Assembly (NCBI RefSeq): GCF_000590475.1
Contig: NZ_CP007441.1
Span: forward strand, 1,697,231 to 1,761,230
DNA from: Stutzerimonas stutzeri
GTDB lineage: Bacteria; Pseudomonadota; Gammaproteobacteria; Pseudomonadales; Pseudomonadaceae
Length of the DNA: 64,000 bases
Reading direction: 5' to 3'
This document shows, in pieces, positions 1 to 8,136 of the stretch. The notes beneath the pieces are model-generated. The model worked only from the letters and a program-made list of their open reading frames with translations. It had not been told where the DNA came from and did no database searches. The number at the start of each line of letters is the position of its first letter. The first letter of the stretch is position 1. A program made the position numbers and the translations under genes.

Positions 1-876
1 ATCGCCGTGCCGCTCCAACACCGTGACCTGCCAGCCCCGGGCCGCCAGGCTCGCCGCGCTCGCGCAGCCAGCCAGTCCGGCGCCGATGACCAAAGCCCTG
101 CGTTGTGCCGGTTTGAATGAGGGCCGCGCGAACCAGGGCTCGTCCGCCGTTTTCGGCGATTCGAGGACATGGCCCTGCAGGCTTTCCCATTTATGGCCAA
201 AACCGGGGATTCGCTTGATCTCGAAACCGGCCTCCTTCAACGCTCGACGCACGCTACCGGCGCTGGTGAAGGTCGCCAGGGTCGCGCCCGGGGCTGACAG
301 TCGCGCCAGCTGGGCAAACAGCGGGGGCTGCCACATGTCCGGGTTCTTGGCCGGGGCGAACCCATCGAGAAACCAGGCATCGGCCTGCGCATCCAAATCG
401 CTCAGGCACTCGAGTGCATCGCCTACCAGCAAGGTCAGCGCCACCCGACCGAATCGGAACTGCTGAAAGCCTGGGTTGATCGCCACGTACTGATCCAGCA
501 GTTGCCGCGCCTGCGTCTGCAGCTCGGGCCACAGGCCCAGGGCGCGTTGAAGGTCGTCGGGTGCGAGAGGGTGCTTTTCGGCGCTGACGAAATGCAGCTT
601 GGCGCCTGCGGCCGCGGTACGCTCGAACAGTGCCCAGGCACAGAGAAAGTTCAGGCCGGTGCCAAAACCCGTTTCGCCGATCACGAATCCTTCTCCGGCC
701 TGCAGCGCGGCGAAACGTTCGGCGAGCCGGTTTGGCTGCAGGAACACATGGGTGGTTTCCGCCATGCCGGAGGTGCGCGAAAAGTACACATCGCCATACA
801 GGCGCGATTGCGGCTGGCCGTTCTCGTCCCAGTCGAGCTCGGCGGGCTGGAAGCCGGAGGTGTCAGGGACGGTCAT
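1..876 (-). CDS. mnmC: MnmC, bifunctional tRNA 5-methylaminomethyl-2-thiouridine biosynthesis protein (3' part missing)
   Basis: The gene runs off the left edge, so only the first 292 codons are present. MnmC finishes the mnm5s2U modification at the tRNA wobble position: an FAD domain removes the carboxymethyl group and a SAM-dependent domain methylates the amine. The visible part begins MTVPDTSGFQPAELDWDE and holds the whole N-terminal methyltransferase domain (glycine-rich GETGFGTGLNFL near residue 70, DGFAPAKNPDMW near residue 170). The FAD domain is just entered, with a VIGAGLAGC dinucleotide-binding loop near residue 275. It is transcribed divergently from the polyphosphate phosphotransferase gene. 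Start chosen at the first ATG before the conserved domain. Identity is secure. Confidence 0.93.
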   Translation of the reverse strand, partial: MTVPDTSGFQPAELDWDENGQPQSRLYGDVYFSRTSGMAETTHVFLQPNRLAERFAALQAGEGFVIGETGFGTGLNFLCAWALFERTAAAGAKLHFVSAEKHPLAPDDLQRALGLWPELQTQARQLLDQYVAINPGFQQFRFGRVALTLLVGDALECLSDLDAQADAWFLDGFAPAKNPDMWQPPLFAQLARLSAPGATLATFTSAGSVRRALKEAGFEIKRIPGFGHKWESLQGHVLESPKTADEPWFARPSFKPAQRRALVIGAGLAGCASAASLAARGWQVTVLERHGD

Positions 877-1063
877 CAGGCGGTTCCTAGGGCAATGCGA
901 AGAACGCGATTCTAGCAGTGGCGGGAAACCCATTGCGGGTACGCTTTGTCGCATCGATATACGACGCTTCTATGGAGGACGGGCCGTAAGTCGCTTGGCT
1001 GCGGTGCGTCGTGCCATCGATATTCAGCCCTTCCGGGTTGCTGCAGTCATTCTGGAGAACACG

Positions 1064-2545
1064 ATGTTCGAGTCCGCGGAAATCGGCCACACCATCGACA
1101 AGGCGACCTATAACGCGGAAGTACCCGCCCTGCGCGAAGCATTGCTCGAAGCCCAATATCGGCTGCGGGAGCAGGCGCGCTTTCCGGTGCTGATCCTGAT
1201 CAACGGCATCGAAGGGGCGGGCAAGGGTGAGACGATCAAGCTGCTCAATGAATGGATGGACCCGCGCTTGATCCGCGTCGACAGCTTCGACGTGCCTACC
1301 GACGAAGAACTCTCTCATCCGCCAGCTTGGCGTTACTGGCGCCGTTTGCCAGCGAAGGGGCAAACCGGAATCTTCTTCGGTAACTGGTATAGCAAGATGC
1401 TTGAGGATCGGGTTCACGGTCGAATCAAGAAAACCGATCTCGAGCTGGCCATCGACCGGGCTCAGCGCTTCGAACGCATGCTTTGCAAAGAGGGCATGCT
1501 GATCTTCAAATTCTGGTTTCACCTGTCCAAGGACCGCATGCTTCAGCGCCTCGATTCGCTCAAGGACGATCCTCTGCATAGCTGGCGGATCAGTCCGCTG
1601 GATTGGCAACAATCGAAGACCTACGACCGGTTCGTCAAATACGGAGAGCTGATCCTGCGCCGTAGCAGCCGGGATTTTGCGCCCTGGTACATCATCGAGG
1701 GCAGCGACGAGCGTTATCGCAGCCTGACCGCCGGACGGTTGCTGCTTGAAGGCCTCAATGCCGCGCTGGACGCTGCTGATCAGCAGCCCGTGCAGCCCCA
1801 CACCGCACCGGTTGAACTGAACATCGACCGGCTGGGTCTGCTCGGCAGTCTCGACCTCGATCAGAAGCTCGACAAGGAGGCGTACAAGGATCAACTGGTA
1901 GAGGAGCAGGCCCGCCTTTCCCGGCTGCTGCGCGATCAGCGCCTGCGCAAGCGCGGCGTGCTGGCGCTGTTCGAAGGCCACGATGCCGCGGGCAAGGGCA
2001 GCGCCATCCGCCGTGTCACCGGCGCGCTGGATCCGCGCCTGTATCGTACGGTGCAGATCGCAGCGCCCAGCGAGGACGAGCTGGCTCAACCATGGTTGTG
2101 GCGGTTCTGGCGCAACGTGCCGGCACGCGGGCAGTTCACGATTTTCGACCGGTCATGGTACGGCAGGGTGCTGGTCGAGCGGGTTGAAGGCTTCTGCTCG
2201 CCGGATGAATGGCTGCGTGCCTACAGCGAAATCAACGATTTCGAGGAGCAATTGGTGGAGGCCGGTGTAGTGGTGGTCAAGTTCTGGCTGTCGATAGACA
2301 AAGAGACACAACTGGACCGTTTCAAGGAGCGGGAGGACACCCCGCACAAGCGCTTCAAGATCACCGAGGAGGACTGGCGCAATCGCGACAAGTGGGACGA
2401 TTACGGCCACGCGGTGGCGGACATGGTCGACCGCACCAGTACCGAAATCGCGCCTTGGACGCTGGTGGAGGCCAACGACAAGCGCTTCGCCCGGGTCAAG
2501 GTACTGCGCACCCTTAACGACGCGCTGGAAGCCGCGATCCGCTGA
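1064..2545 (+). CDS. pap: Polyphosphate:AMP phosphotransferase, two-domain PPK2 (class II)
   Basis: A 493-residue cytoplasmic enzyme that uses polyphosphate to phosphorylate AMP to ADP. Two tandem PPK2 P-loop domains are visible. The N-terminal one has Walker A NGIEGAGKGET near residue 48. The C-terminal one has EGHDAAGKGSA near residue 305 followed by FDRSWYGRVLVERVEGF, the canonical PPK2 lid/Walker B segment. In the N-terminal domain the equivalent segment reads FFGNWYSKMLEDRV, so it is degenerate and the C-terminal domain is probably the catalytic one; that is inference. The open frame extends far upstream, but ATG at this position follows a TGGAGAA ribosome site and begins at the conserved N-terminus (MFESAEIGH), so the upstream part is rejected. 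It resembles PA3455 of P. aeruginosa. Confidence 0.92.
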   Translation: MFESAEIGHTIDKATYNAEVPALREALLEAQYRLREQARFPVLILINGIEGAGKGETIKLLNEWMDPRLIRVDSFDVPTDEELSHPPAWRYWRRLPAKGQTGIFFGNWYSKMLEDRVHGRIKKTDLELAIDRAQRFERMLCKEGMLIFKFWFHLSKDRMLQRLDSLKDDPLHSWRISPLDWQQSKTYDRFVKYGELILRRSSRDFAPWYIIEGSDERYRSLTAGRLLLEGLNAALDAADQQPVQPHTAPVELNIDRLGLLGSLDLDQKLDKEAYKDQLVEEQARLSRLLRDQRLRKRGVLALFEGHDAAGKGSAIRRVTGALDPRLYRTVQIAAPSEDELAQPWLWRFWRNVPARGQFTIFDRSWYGRVLVERVEGFCSPDEWLRAYSEINDFEEQLVEAGVVVVKFWLSIDKETQLDRFKEREDTPHKRFKITEEDWRNRDKWDDYGHAVADMVDRTSTEIAPWTLVEANDKRFARVKVLRTLNDALEAAIR

Positions 2546-2690
2546 GCGGGCGGCGAGCGGGGCGCACGATGGTCGACCATATCCCTGCTGAATGGTCGTC
2601 GCCTTTGGTGAATGGCCGGAACTATGCTCGGATAATCGTCAACAGTCAGGTCGCCGTCGTCGCGTCCTGCCGAACAACTCGAGGTATGCC

Positions 2691-3875
2691 ATGCGTGAAG
2701 TAGTGATCGTCGACAGCGTACGGACCGGCCTGGCCAAGTCCTTCCGCGGCAAGTTCAACATGACCCGCCCTGATGACATGGCGGCCCATTGCGTCAATGC
2801 GCTGCTGTCACGCAACGGTCTGGACCCCAAGCTGGTCGAGGACTGCATCGTCGGTGCCGGCTCCAACGAAGGTGCACAGGGCTACAACATCGGTCGCAAC
2901 GTCGCGGTGCTGTCGAATCTGGGCATCCAGTGCGCGGGCATGACGCTCAACCGGTTCTGCTCGTCCGGCCTGCAATCGATTGCCATCGCTGCCAACCAGA
3001 TCGCCTCCGGTTGCAGCGACATCATCGTCGCCGGCGGGGTCGAATCGATCACCATGACGGCCAAGAGCAAGAACACCGAAAATTTGTACAACCCGATCCT
3101 GCAGGAAAGGGTGCCCGGTCTTTATCACAGCATGGGCCAGACCGCCGAGATGGTTGCGCGTCGCTACAACGTGACTCGTGAGCAGCAGGACATTTACTCG
3201 ATGCAGAGTCAGCAGCGCACCGCACGCGCCCAGGCTGAAGGGTTGTTCCAAGACGAAATCGTGCCGATGAACGTCCGCTATTTCACCGAGGACAAAGCCA
3301 CTGGCGAGCGCACCGAGCACGACGGTGTGGTGGATCGCGACGACTGCAACCGGCCCGACACCACGCTGGAAAGCTTGTCGGGTCTAAAACCGGTGTTTGC
3401 CGACGACGGTTCGGTGACCGCCGGCAACGCCTCGCAACTATCTGATGGCGCTTCGATGACCCTGGTGATGAGCCTGGACAAGGCCATCGAGCTGGGCCTC
3501 ACGCCGCGTGCGTTCTTCCGCGGTTTCACCGTGGCCGGCTGCGAGCCGGACGAAATGGGCATCGGCCCGGTTTTCTCGGTGCCGCGCCTGCTCAAGGCGC
3601 GCGGCCTTCAGGTCAGCGATATCGACCTGTGGGAACTCAATGAAGCCTTCGCCTCGCAGTGCCTGTATTGCCGCGACACGTTGGAAATCGACAACGAGAA
3701 GTTCAACGTCAACGGCGGCTCGATCTCCATCGGTCACCCGTTCGGCATGACCGGTTCGCGTACCGCCGGCCACCTCATCCGCGAACTGCAGCGCCGCAAC
3801 CTGCGTTACGGCGTGGTGACCATGTGCGTTGGTGGCGGCATGGGCGCTTCTGGCCTGTTCGAGGCGGTGCGCTGA
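2691..3875 (+). CDS. Thiolase family protein (acetyl-CoA acetyltransferase type)
   Basis: A 394-residue thiolase that condenses or cleaves acyl-CoAs, acting in beta-oxidation or acetoacetyl-CoA formation. All catalytic elements are visible: nucleophile Cys90 in NRFCSSGL, the NEAFA motif, SIGHPFGMTGSRT with the catalytic His, and CVGGGMGASG carrying the second Cys near the C-terminus. The length is usual for the family. The frame is open upstream, but ATG with a GAGGTATGCC leader and the conserved start MREVVIVDSVRTG decides the N-terminus. It stands alone, converging on fumC, so the context does not tell whether it serves degradation or synthesis. Confidence 0.9.
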   Translation: MREVVIVDSVRTGLAKSFRGKFNMTRPDDMAAHCVNALLSRNGLDPKLVEDCIVGAGSNEGAQGYNIGRNVAVLSNLGIQCAGMTLNRFCSSGLQSIAIAANQIASGCSDIIVAGGVESITMTAKSKNTENLYNPILQERVPGLYHSMGQTAEMVARRYNVTREQQDIYSMQSQQRTARAQAEGLFQDEIVPMNVRYFTEDKATGERTEHDGVVDRDDCNRPDTTLESLSGLKPVFADDGSVTAGNASQLSDGASMTLVMSLDKAIELGLTPRAFFRGFTVAGCEPDEMGIGPVFSVPRLLKARGLQVSDIDLWELNEAFASQCLYCRDTLEIDNEKFNVNGGSISIGHPFGMTGSRTAGHLIRELQRRNLRYGVVTMCVGGGMGASGLFEAVR

Positions 3876-3950
3876 CGGGACCTGCAAGTTTCAAGGCGCC
3901 AGTCGAACGCGTAGTTGGCCATCCGCGCCCGCTGGCCTGTAGCTACGTAT

Positions 3951-3970
3951 CGGTGGGCTTCAGCCCACCG
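3951..3970. terminator. Hairpin between convergent thiolase and fumC genes
   Basis: A perfect inverted repeat CGGTGGGCT-TC-AGCCCACCG lies between two convergent stop codons and could end transcription from both sides, although no T-run follows. Its form (TGGGCTTCAGCCCA) is also that of short repetitive palindromes scattered in pseudomonad genomes, so it may be a dispersed repeat put to use as a terminator. Confidence 0.5.
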
Positions 3971-3975
3971 TCCGC

Positions 3976-5367
3976 TCAGCTTCGGCTGGATTCCAGCATG
4001 GTTTCCGGCCTGACCCACTGATCGAATTCCTCGTCGGTGAGATAGCCCAGCGCCAGTGCGGCTTCGCGCAAGGTGGTGCCTTCACCGTAAGCCTTCTTGG
4101 CGATCTCGGCGGCCTTGTCATAGCCGATGTGCGGATTCAGCGCGGTCACCAGCATCAGGCCGCGCTCCAGGTGTTCGGCCATGCGTGCGGCATCTGGTTC
4201 CAGGCCGACGATGCAGTGCGCGTTGAAGTTGCGGCAGCCGTCGCTCAGCAGGCGGATCGACTCGAGCAAGTTGTGCACGATCACCGGTTTGAACACGTTG
4301 AGCTGCAGGTGTCCCTGGCTGGCGGCGAAGCCGACCGTCACGTCATTGCCCATCACCTGACAGGCGAGCATCGAAAGCGCTTCGCACTGGGTCGGATTCA
4401 CCTTGCCCGGCATGATCGAGCTGCCCGGCTCGTTGGCCGGCAGGCGCACTTCAGCGAAACCGCCGCGTGGGCCGGAACCGAGCAATCGCAGGTCGTTGGC
4501 GATTTTCATCAGCGCCGTGGCCAGGGTTTTCAGCGCGCCGGAGAGGGCGACTAGCGGTTCATGCCCAGACAACGCGGCGAACTTGTTCGGCGCCGAGACG
4601 AAGGGGAGACCCGACAGTGCGGCCAGCTCGGCGGCGATCGCTTCGGCAAAGCCGTGCGGCGCATTGAGCCCGGTGCCGACTGCCGTGCCGCCCTGGGCCA
4701 GCTCGAATACCGCAGGCAGCGTATGGCGAATCGCCTGCTCGGCGATATCCAGCTGGGCAACGAAGGCCGACAGTTCCTGGCCGAAGGTCACCGGCGTCGC
4801 ATCCATCATGTGCGTGCGGCCGGTCTTGACCAATTGGCCGTGCCGCGCCGCCTGCTCGGCGATACCACCGGACAGCTCGGCGATGGCCGGCAGCAGGTCG
4901 TGGTGGACGGCGCGTGCAATAGCGATGTGCATGGCCGTCGGGAAGCAGTCGTTAGAACTCTGCGCGCGATTGACATGGTCGTTGGGATGCACCGGGCTCT
5001 TGCCGCCACGCGCCCCTCCCGCGAGCTCGTTGGCGCGTCCGGCGATCACCTCGTTGACATTCATATTGCTTTGGGTACCGCTGCCGGTCTGCCAGACCAC
5101 CAGCGGAAACTGGTCGTCGTGCTGGCCATGGAGCACCTCATCGGCCGCCTGCTCGATCAGGCGTGCGATATCCGGCGGCAGATCGCCTATACGGTCGTTG
5201 ACCCGCGCCGCGGCCTTCTTGATCAACGCCAGCGCGTGGCATACGGCAAGTGGCATGCGCTGCTCGCCGATGGCGAAATTGATCAGAGAGCGCTGTGTCT
5301 GTGCTCCCCAGTACGCCTGTTCCGGCACTTCCACTGGGCCCAGGCTGTCGGTTTCGGTGCGTGTCAT
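3976..5367 (-). CDS. fumC: Class II fumarate hydratase FumC
   Basis: A 463-residue iron-independent fumarase interconverting fumarate and malate in the TCA cycle. It carries the superfamily signature [15 protein letters not shown], the [14 protein letters not shown] substrate segment, and the [14 protein letters not shown] segment. The N-terminus [15 protein letters not shown] is typical. An ATG four codons upstream is also in frame, but the chosen ATG has a GGAG six bases ahead, so this start is preferred. In Pseudomonas fumC is often made under iron limitation or oxidative stress; no Fur box was identified here. It is divergent from the DUF2059 gene. Confidence 0.95.
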   Translation of the reverse strand: MTRTETDSLGPVEVPEQAYWGAQTQRSLINFAIGEQRMPLAVCHALALIKKAAARVNDRIGDLPPDIARLIEQAADEVLHGQHDDQFPLVVWQTGSGTQSNMNVNEVIAGRANELAGGARGGKSPVHPNDHVNRAQSSNDCFPTAMHIAIARAVHHDLLPAIAELSGGIAEQAARHGQLVKTGRTHMMDATPVTFGQELSAFVAQLDIAEQAIRHTLPAVFELAQGGTAVGTGLNAPHGFAEAIAAELAALSGLPFVSAPNKFAALSGHEPLVALSGALKTLATALMKIANDLRLLGSGPRGGFAEVRLPANEPGSSIMPGKVNPTQCEALSMLACQVMGNDVTVGFAASQGHLQLNVFKPVIVHNLLESIRLLSDGCRNFNAHCIVGLEPDAARMAEHLERGLMLVTALNPHIGYDKAAEIAKKAYGEGTTLREAALALGYLTDEEFDQWVRPETMLESSRS

Positions 5368-5516
5368 GCCGTACTCCATCTATGAGGTCTTCCAGTTAGG
5401 TCGTCAGCTGTCGACACTGGTTCAATCGGTAGCCTGGCTGGCTCCTTGAGCGATTGGAACTCCACGCGCAGAATGTGTCCATTGAGGCTCATCCATCGTT
5501 CGACAAGGATCATCCA

Positions 5517-6041
5517 ATGCGCGCTCTTCGTACTTTCGGGCTTCGTGCCTTTGGCCTCTGTGGCGTATTGTCGATCACGCTGCTCGCGGGTCATGCCAGC
5601 GCTGACACCCGCAGCCATGCGGCTCAGGCTGAGCGCTTTCTCGAACTGGTCAATGCCGACCGCATCGCGGTTCCGGTATACGCCCAGGTTCAGCAGATGT
5701 TCGCTGAGCGGTTCGCCCAGACCCAGGCGCCGGAAAGCAAACGGGGCCTGCTGGAAAGTTACCAATCCAAGGCCGACGCGGCGTTGGACAAAGCGATCGG
5801 TTGGGAAGAGGTCAAGCCGGATCTGGTAGCGCTGTACACCGAGACGTTCAGCGAGCCGGAGCTCACTCGATTGAATGAATTCTACGAATCCGAACTGGGT
5901 AAGAAGATGCTCACGCAGCTGCCGCAGCTCAACGCGCGTTCGGCGCAGGTGACCCAGACCAAGCTGCAGAATGCCGTGCCCCAGGTGAACAAATTACTGG
6001 CTGATATGACAGCCGAACTCGATACCCAGAAGAAACCTTGA
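5517..6041 (+). CDS. Secreted DUF2059 family protein
   Basis: A 174-residue protein of unknown function. Residues 1-29 form a clear signal peptide (hydrophobic core LCGVLSITLLAG, cleavage after HASA), so the mature protein is probably periplasmic. The mature part is helical and holds the DUF2059 pattern LYTETFSEPELTRLNEFY followed by SELGKKM. The chosen ATG follows AAGGATCATCC and begins the signal peptide; the in-frame extension upstream is not protein-like. It lies 15 bases before bolA, so the two are probably co-transcribed. Confidence 0.85.
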   Translation: MRALRTFGLRAFGLCGVLSITLLAGHASADTRSHAAQAERFLELVNADRIAVPVYAQVQQMFAERFAQTQAPESKRGLLESYQSKADAALDKAIGWEEVKPDLVALYTETFSEPELTRLNEFYESELGKKMLTQLPQLNARSAQVTQTKLQNAVPQVNKLLADMTAELDTQKKP

Positions 6042-6056
6042 GGGAGCCTGTCAGGC

Positions 6057-6356
6057 ATGTCCAAACTATTCGCCATCGAAAATACCCTGCAGGCAGCCCT
6101 GCAGCCCATGTATCTGCAGGTGCTGGATGAGAGCCACATGCACAGCCGTGGGCAGGAAACCCACTACAAGGCGGTGATCGTCAGTGAGCAGTTCGCCGGC
6201 CTCAACGCGGTCAAGCGCCATCAGAAAGCATACGCCGCCATGGGTGAACTGATGCAGCAGATACATGCGCTCGCGCTGCACACCTATACCCCCGAAGAGT
6301 GGGCGAAGCAGGGCGCGGCGCCGGATTCTCCGGTCTGCGCCGGTGGACACAAATAA
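6057..6356 (+). CDS. bolA: BolA family protein
   Basis: A 99-residue BolA-fold protein. It shows the family pattern HYKAVIVSEQFAGLNAVKRHQ (YKAVIVS strand, FAGL turn, RH pair) and the C-terminal HALALHTYTPEEW typical of the BolA proper branch rather than the shorter IbaG. Family members pair with monothiol glutaredoxins to handle Fe-S clusters and in enterobacteria act as morphogenic transcription regulators. It directly follows the DUF2059 gene and precedes trhO, from which it is separated by a promoter-like region. Confidence 0.9.
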   Translation: MSKLFAIENTLQAALQPMYLQVLDESHMHSRGQETHYKAVIVSEQFAGLNAVKRHQKAYAAMGELMQQIHALALHTYTPEEWAKQGAAPDSPVCAGGHK

Positions 6357-6502
6357 GCCCTGAGTAACCCACCTGGCTTTCGCTTGGTGCCTGGCGCACG
6401 TTTATTGATAGAATGCGCGCCGCGCCGGCTCACGCCGGCGTTGTCGTTTTCGTATTCCCGGTCCGCCCTTTACGTGGGTGACCACTGGAGGAAATTCCCC
6501 GC

Positions 6503-7438
6503 ATGGCCCAGAACATCGTCGTCGCGGCGTTGTACAAGTTCGTCTCCCTGCCGGACTACGTCGCGTTGCGTGAGCCCCTGCTCGAAACCCTCAATGCCAA
6601 TGGCATCAAGGGTACTTTGCTACTCGCCGAAGAAGGCATCAACGGCACGGTTTCCGGTACCCGCGAAGGTATCGATGCGCTACTCGCCTGGTTTCGCACC
6701 GATGTGCGCCTGGCTGACATCGACCACAAGGAATCCTATTGCGAAGAGCAGCCGTTCTATCGCACCAAGGTCAAGCTGAAGAAGGAAATCGTCACCCTGG
6801 GGGTGGCGGGCGTCGACCCCAATCAACGCGTCGGCACGTACGTCGAGCCGCAGGACTGGAACGCACTGATCGACGACCCCGAAGTGCTGCTGATCGACAC
6901 CCGCAACGATTACGAAGTGGCCATCGGCACCTTCGAAGGCGCGATCGATCCACAGACCAAATCCTTCCGTGAATTCCCCGACTACATCAAGGCGCATTAC
7001 GATCCGACCAAACACAAGAAGGTCGCGATGTTCTGCACCGGCGGCATTCGCTGCGAAAAGGCCTCCAGCTACATGCTGGGTGAAGGCTTCGAGGAGGTCT
7101 ATCACCTCAAGGGCGGCATCCTTAAATACCTCGAAGAAGTGCCGCAGGAAGAGACCCGTTGGCGTGGCGACTGCTTCGTCTTCGATAACCGCGTGACCGT
7201 TCGCCATGACCTCAGTGAAGGCGATTTCGACCAGTGCCACGCTTGCCGCACGCCGATCTCGCTGGAGGACCGGCAATCGGAGCACTACGCTCCAGGTATC
7301 AGCTGCCCGCATTGCTGGAATACGCTCAGCGAGAAAACTCGCCACAGCGCGCGTGAGCGGCAGAAACAGATCGAGCTGGCGCTCAAGCGCAATCAGCCGC
7401 ACCCGATCGGCCATAACTACCGCAAACAGGGCGCGTAA
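6503..7438 (+). CDS. trhO: tRNA uridine-34 5-hydroxylase TrhO (YceA-type rhodanese)
   Basis: A 311-residue protein that makes ho5U at the tRNA wobble position using oxygen. It has an N-terminal acylphosphatase-like domain ([15 protein letters not shown]), a central rhodanese domain with the active Cys in [13 protein letters not shown], and a C-terminal segment with two CxxC-like pairs (CHACRTP and CPHCWN) typical of TrhO. The ATG follows GGAGGAAATTCCCCGC, a strong ribosome site. A TTGATAGAATG box about 80 bases upstream resembles a sigma-70 -10 region, and a CGCCGGC/GCCGGCG hairpin lies in the presumed leader. Confidence 0.93.
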   Translation: MAQNIVVAALYKFVSLPDYVALREPLLETLNANGIKGTLLLAEEGINGTVSGTREGIDALLAWFRTDVRLADIDHKESYCEEQPFYRTKVKLKKEIVTLGVAGVDPNQRVGTYVEPQDWNALIDDPEVLLIDTRNDYEVAIGTFEGAIDPQTKSFREFPDYIKAHYDPTKHKKVAMFCTGGIRCEKASSYMLGEGFEEVYHLKGGILKYLEEVPQEETRWRGDCFVFDNRVTVRHDLSEGDFDQCHACRTPISLEDRQSEHYAPGISCPHCWNTLSEKTRHSARERQKQIELALKRNQPHPIGHNYRKQGA

Positions 7439-7503
7439 CCTAAGCCGCTTGGCCAGATGGCGGGGCGCAATTTTGCGCTCCACCCGATAGAACCGGAGCC
7501 CCG

Positions 7504-8136
7504 ATGCGCACCCGACTGATTTATGTGATGGACCCGATGTGCTCCTGGTGCTGGGGCTTCGCGCCGGTGGTACAGGCTTTGGTTGCCCAGGCGCAGGCAC
7601 AGGGTGTCGGTGCCGATCTGGTAGTCGGCGGCCTGCGTCAGGAGCGCATCGCCATGGATCAGGCCGGCCGTGAACGCACCCTGTCTTATTGGCATGCGGT
7701 GCACGAAGCGAGCGGACAACCGTTCAACTTCGATGCGGGATTGCCGGACGGTCTGGTCTATGACACGGAGCCAGCCTGTCGCGCCGTGGTGGCGGCGCGC
7801 AGTCTCGATCCGCAGCTGGTCTGGCCACTCGTTGGGCTGATTCAGCGGGCGTTTTATGTCGACGGGCGCAACGTCACGATGCCGCCAGAACTGGTTGATC
7901 TGGCCGAGGCGGCAGGCATACCCCGTATCGAGTTCGCCGACCGGTTCGATTCCCAGGCGGTGCGCGATGCCACGGAGGCTGACTTCGACTGGGCGCGCAA
8001 CCTTGGCATTGCCGGATTCCCCACCTTGCTTGCCGAGCACAACGGTCAGTTGGCGCTGTTGACCAACGGCTTCCAGCCACTTGACGTATTGTCACCTCTG
8101 CTGGTGCGTTGGCTGGACCATAACGTCCATGCCTGA
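7504..8136 (+). CDS. DsbA-family thioredoxin-fold protein
   Basis: A 210-residue DsbA-family protein (FrnE/2-hydroxychromene isomerase-like clade). The redox motif CSWCW sits at residues 14-18 in the context DPMCSWCWGF, and the cis-proline loop IAGFPTLL is near residue 170. There is no signal peptide, so it is likely cytoplasmic, unlike classical DsbA. Its stop codon overlaps the start of the ABC transporter gene by eight bases, so the two are translationally linked. The substrate is unknown. Confidence 0.85.
   Translation: MRTRLIYVMDPMCSWCWGFAPVVQALVAQAQAQGVGADLVVGGLRQERIAMDQAGRERTLSYWHAVHEASGQPFNFDAGLPDGLVYDTEPACRAVVAARSLDPQLVWPLVGLIQRAFYVDGRNVTMPPELVDLAEAAGIPRIEFADRFDSQAVRDATEADFDWARNLGIAGFPTLLAEHNGQLALLTNGFQPLDVLSPLLVRWLDHNVHA

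Noticed and set aside
599..1063. In-frame upstream extension of the polyphosphate:AMP phosphotransferase
   Set aside because: It is antisense to the mnmC 5' end, lacks family similarity, and the internal ATG has its own ribosome site and conserved N-terminus.
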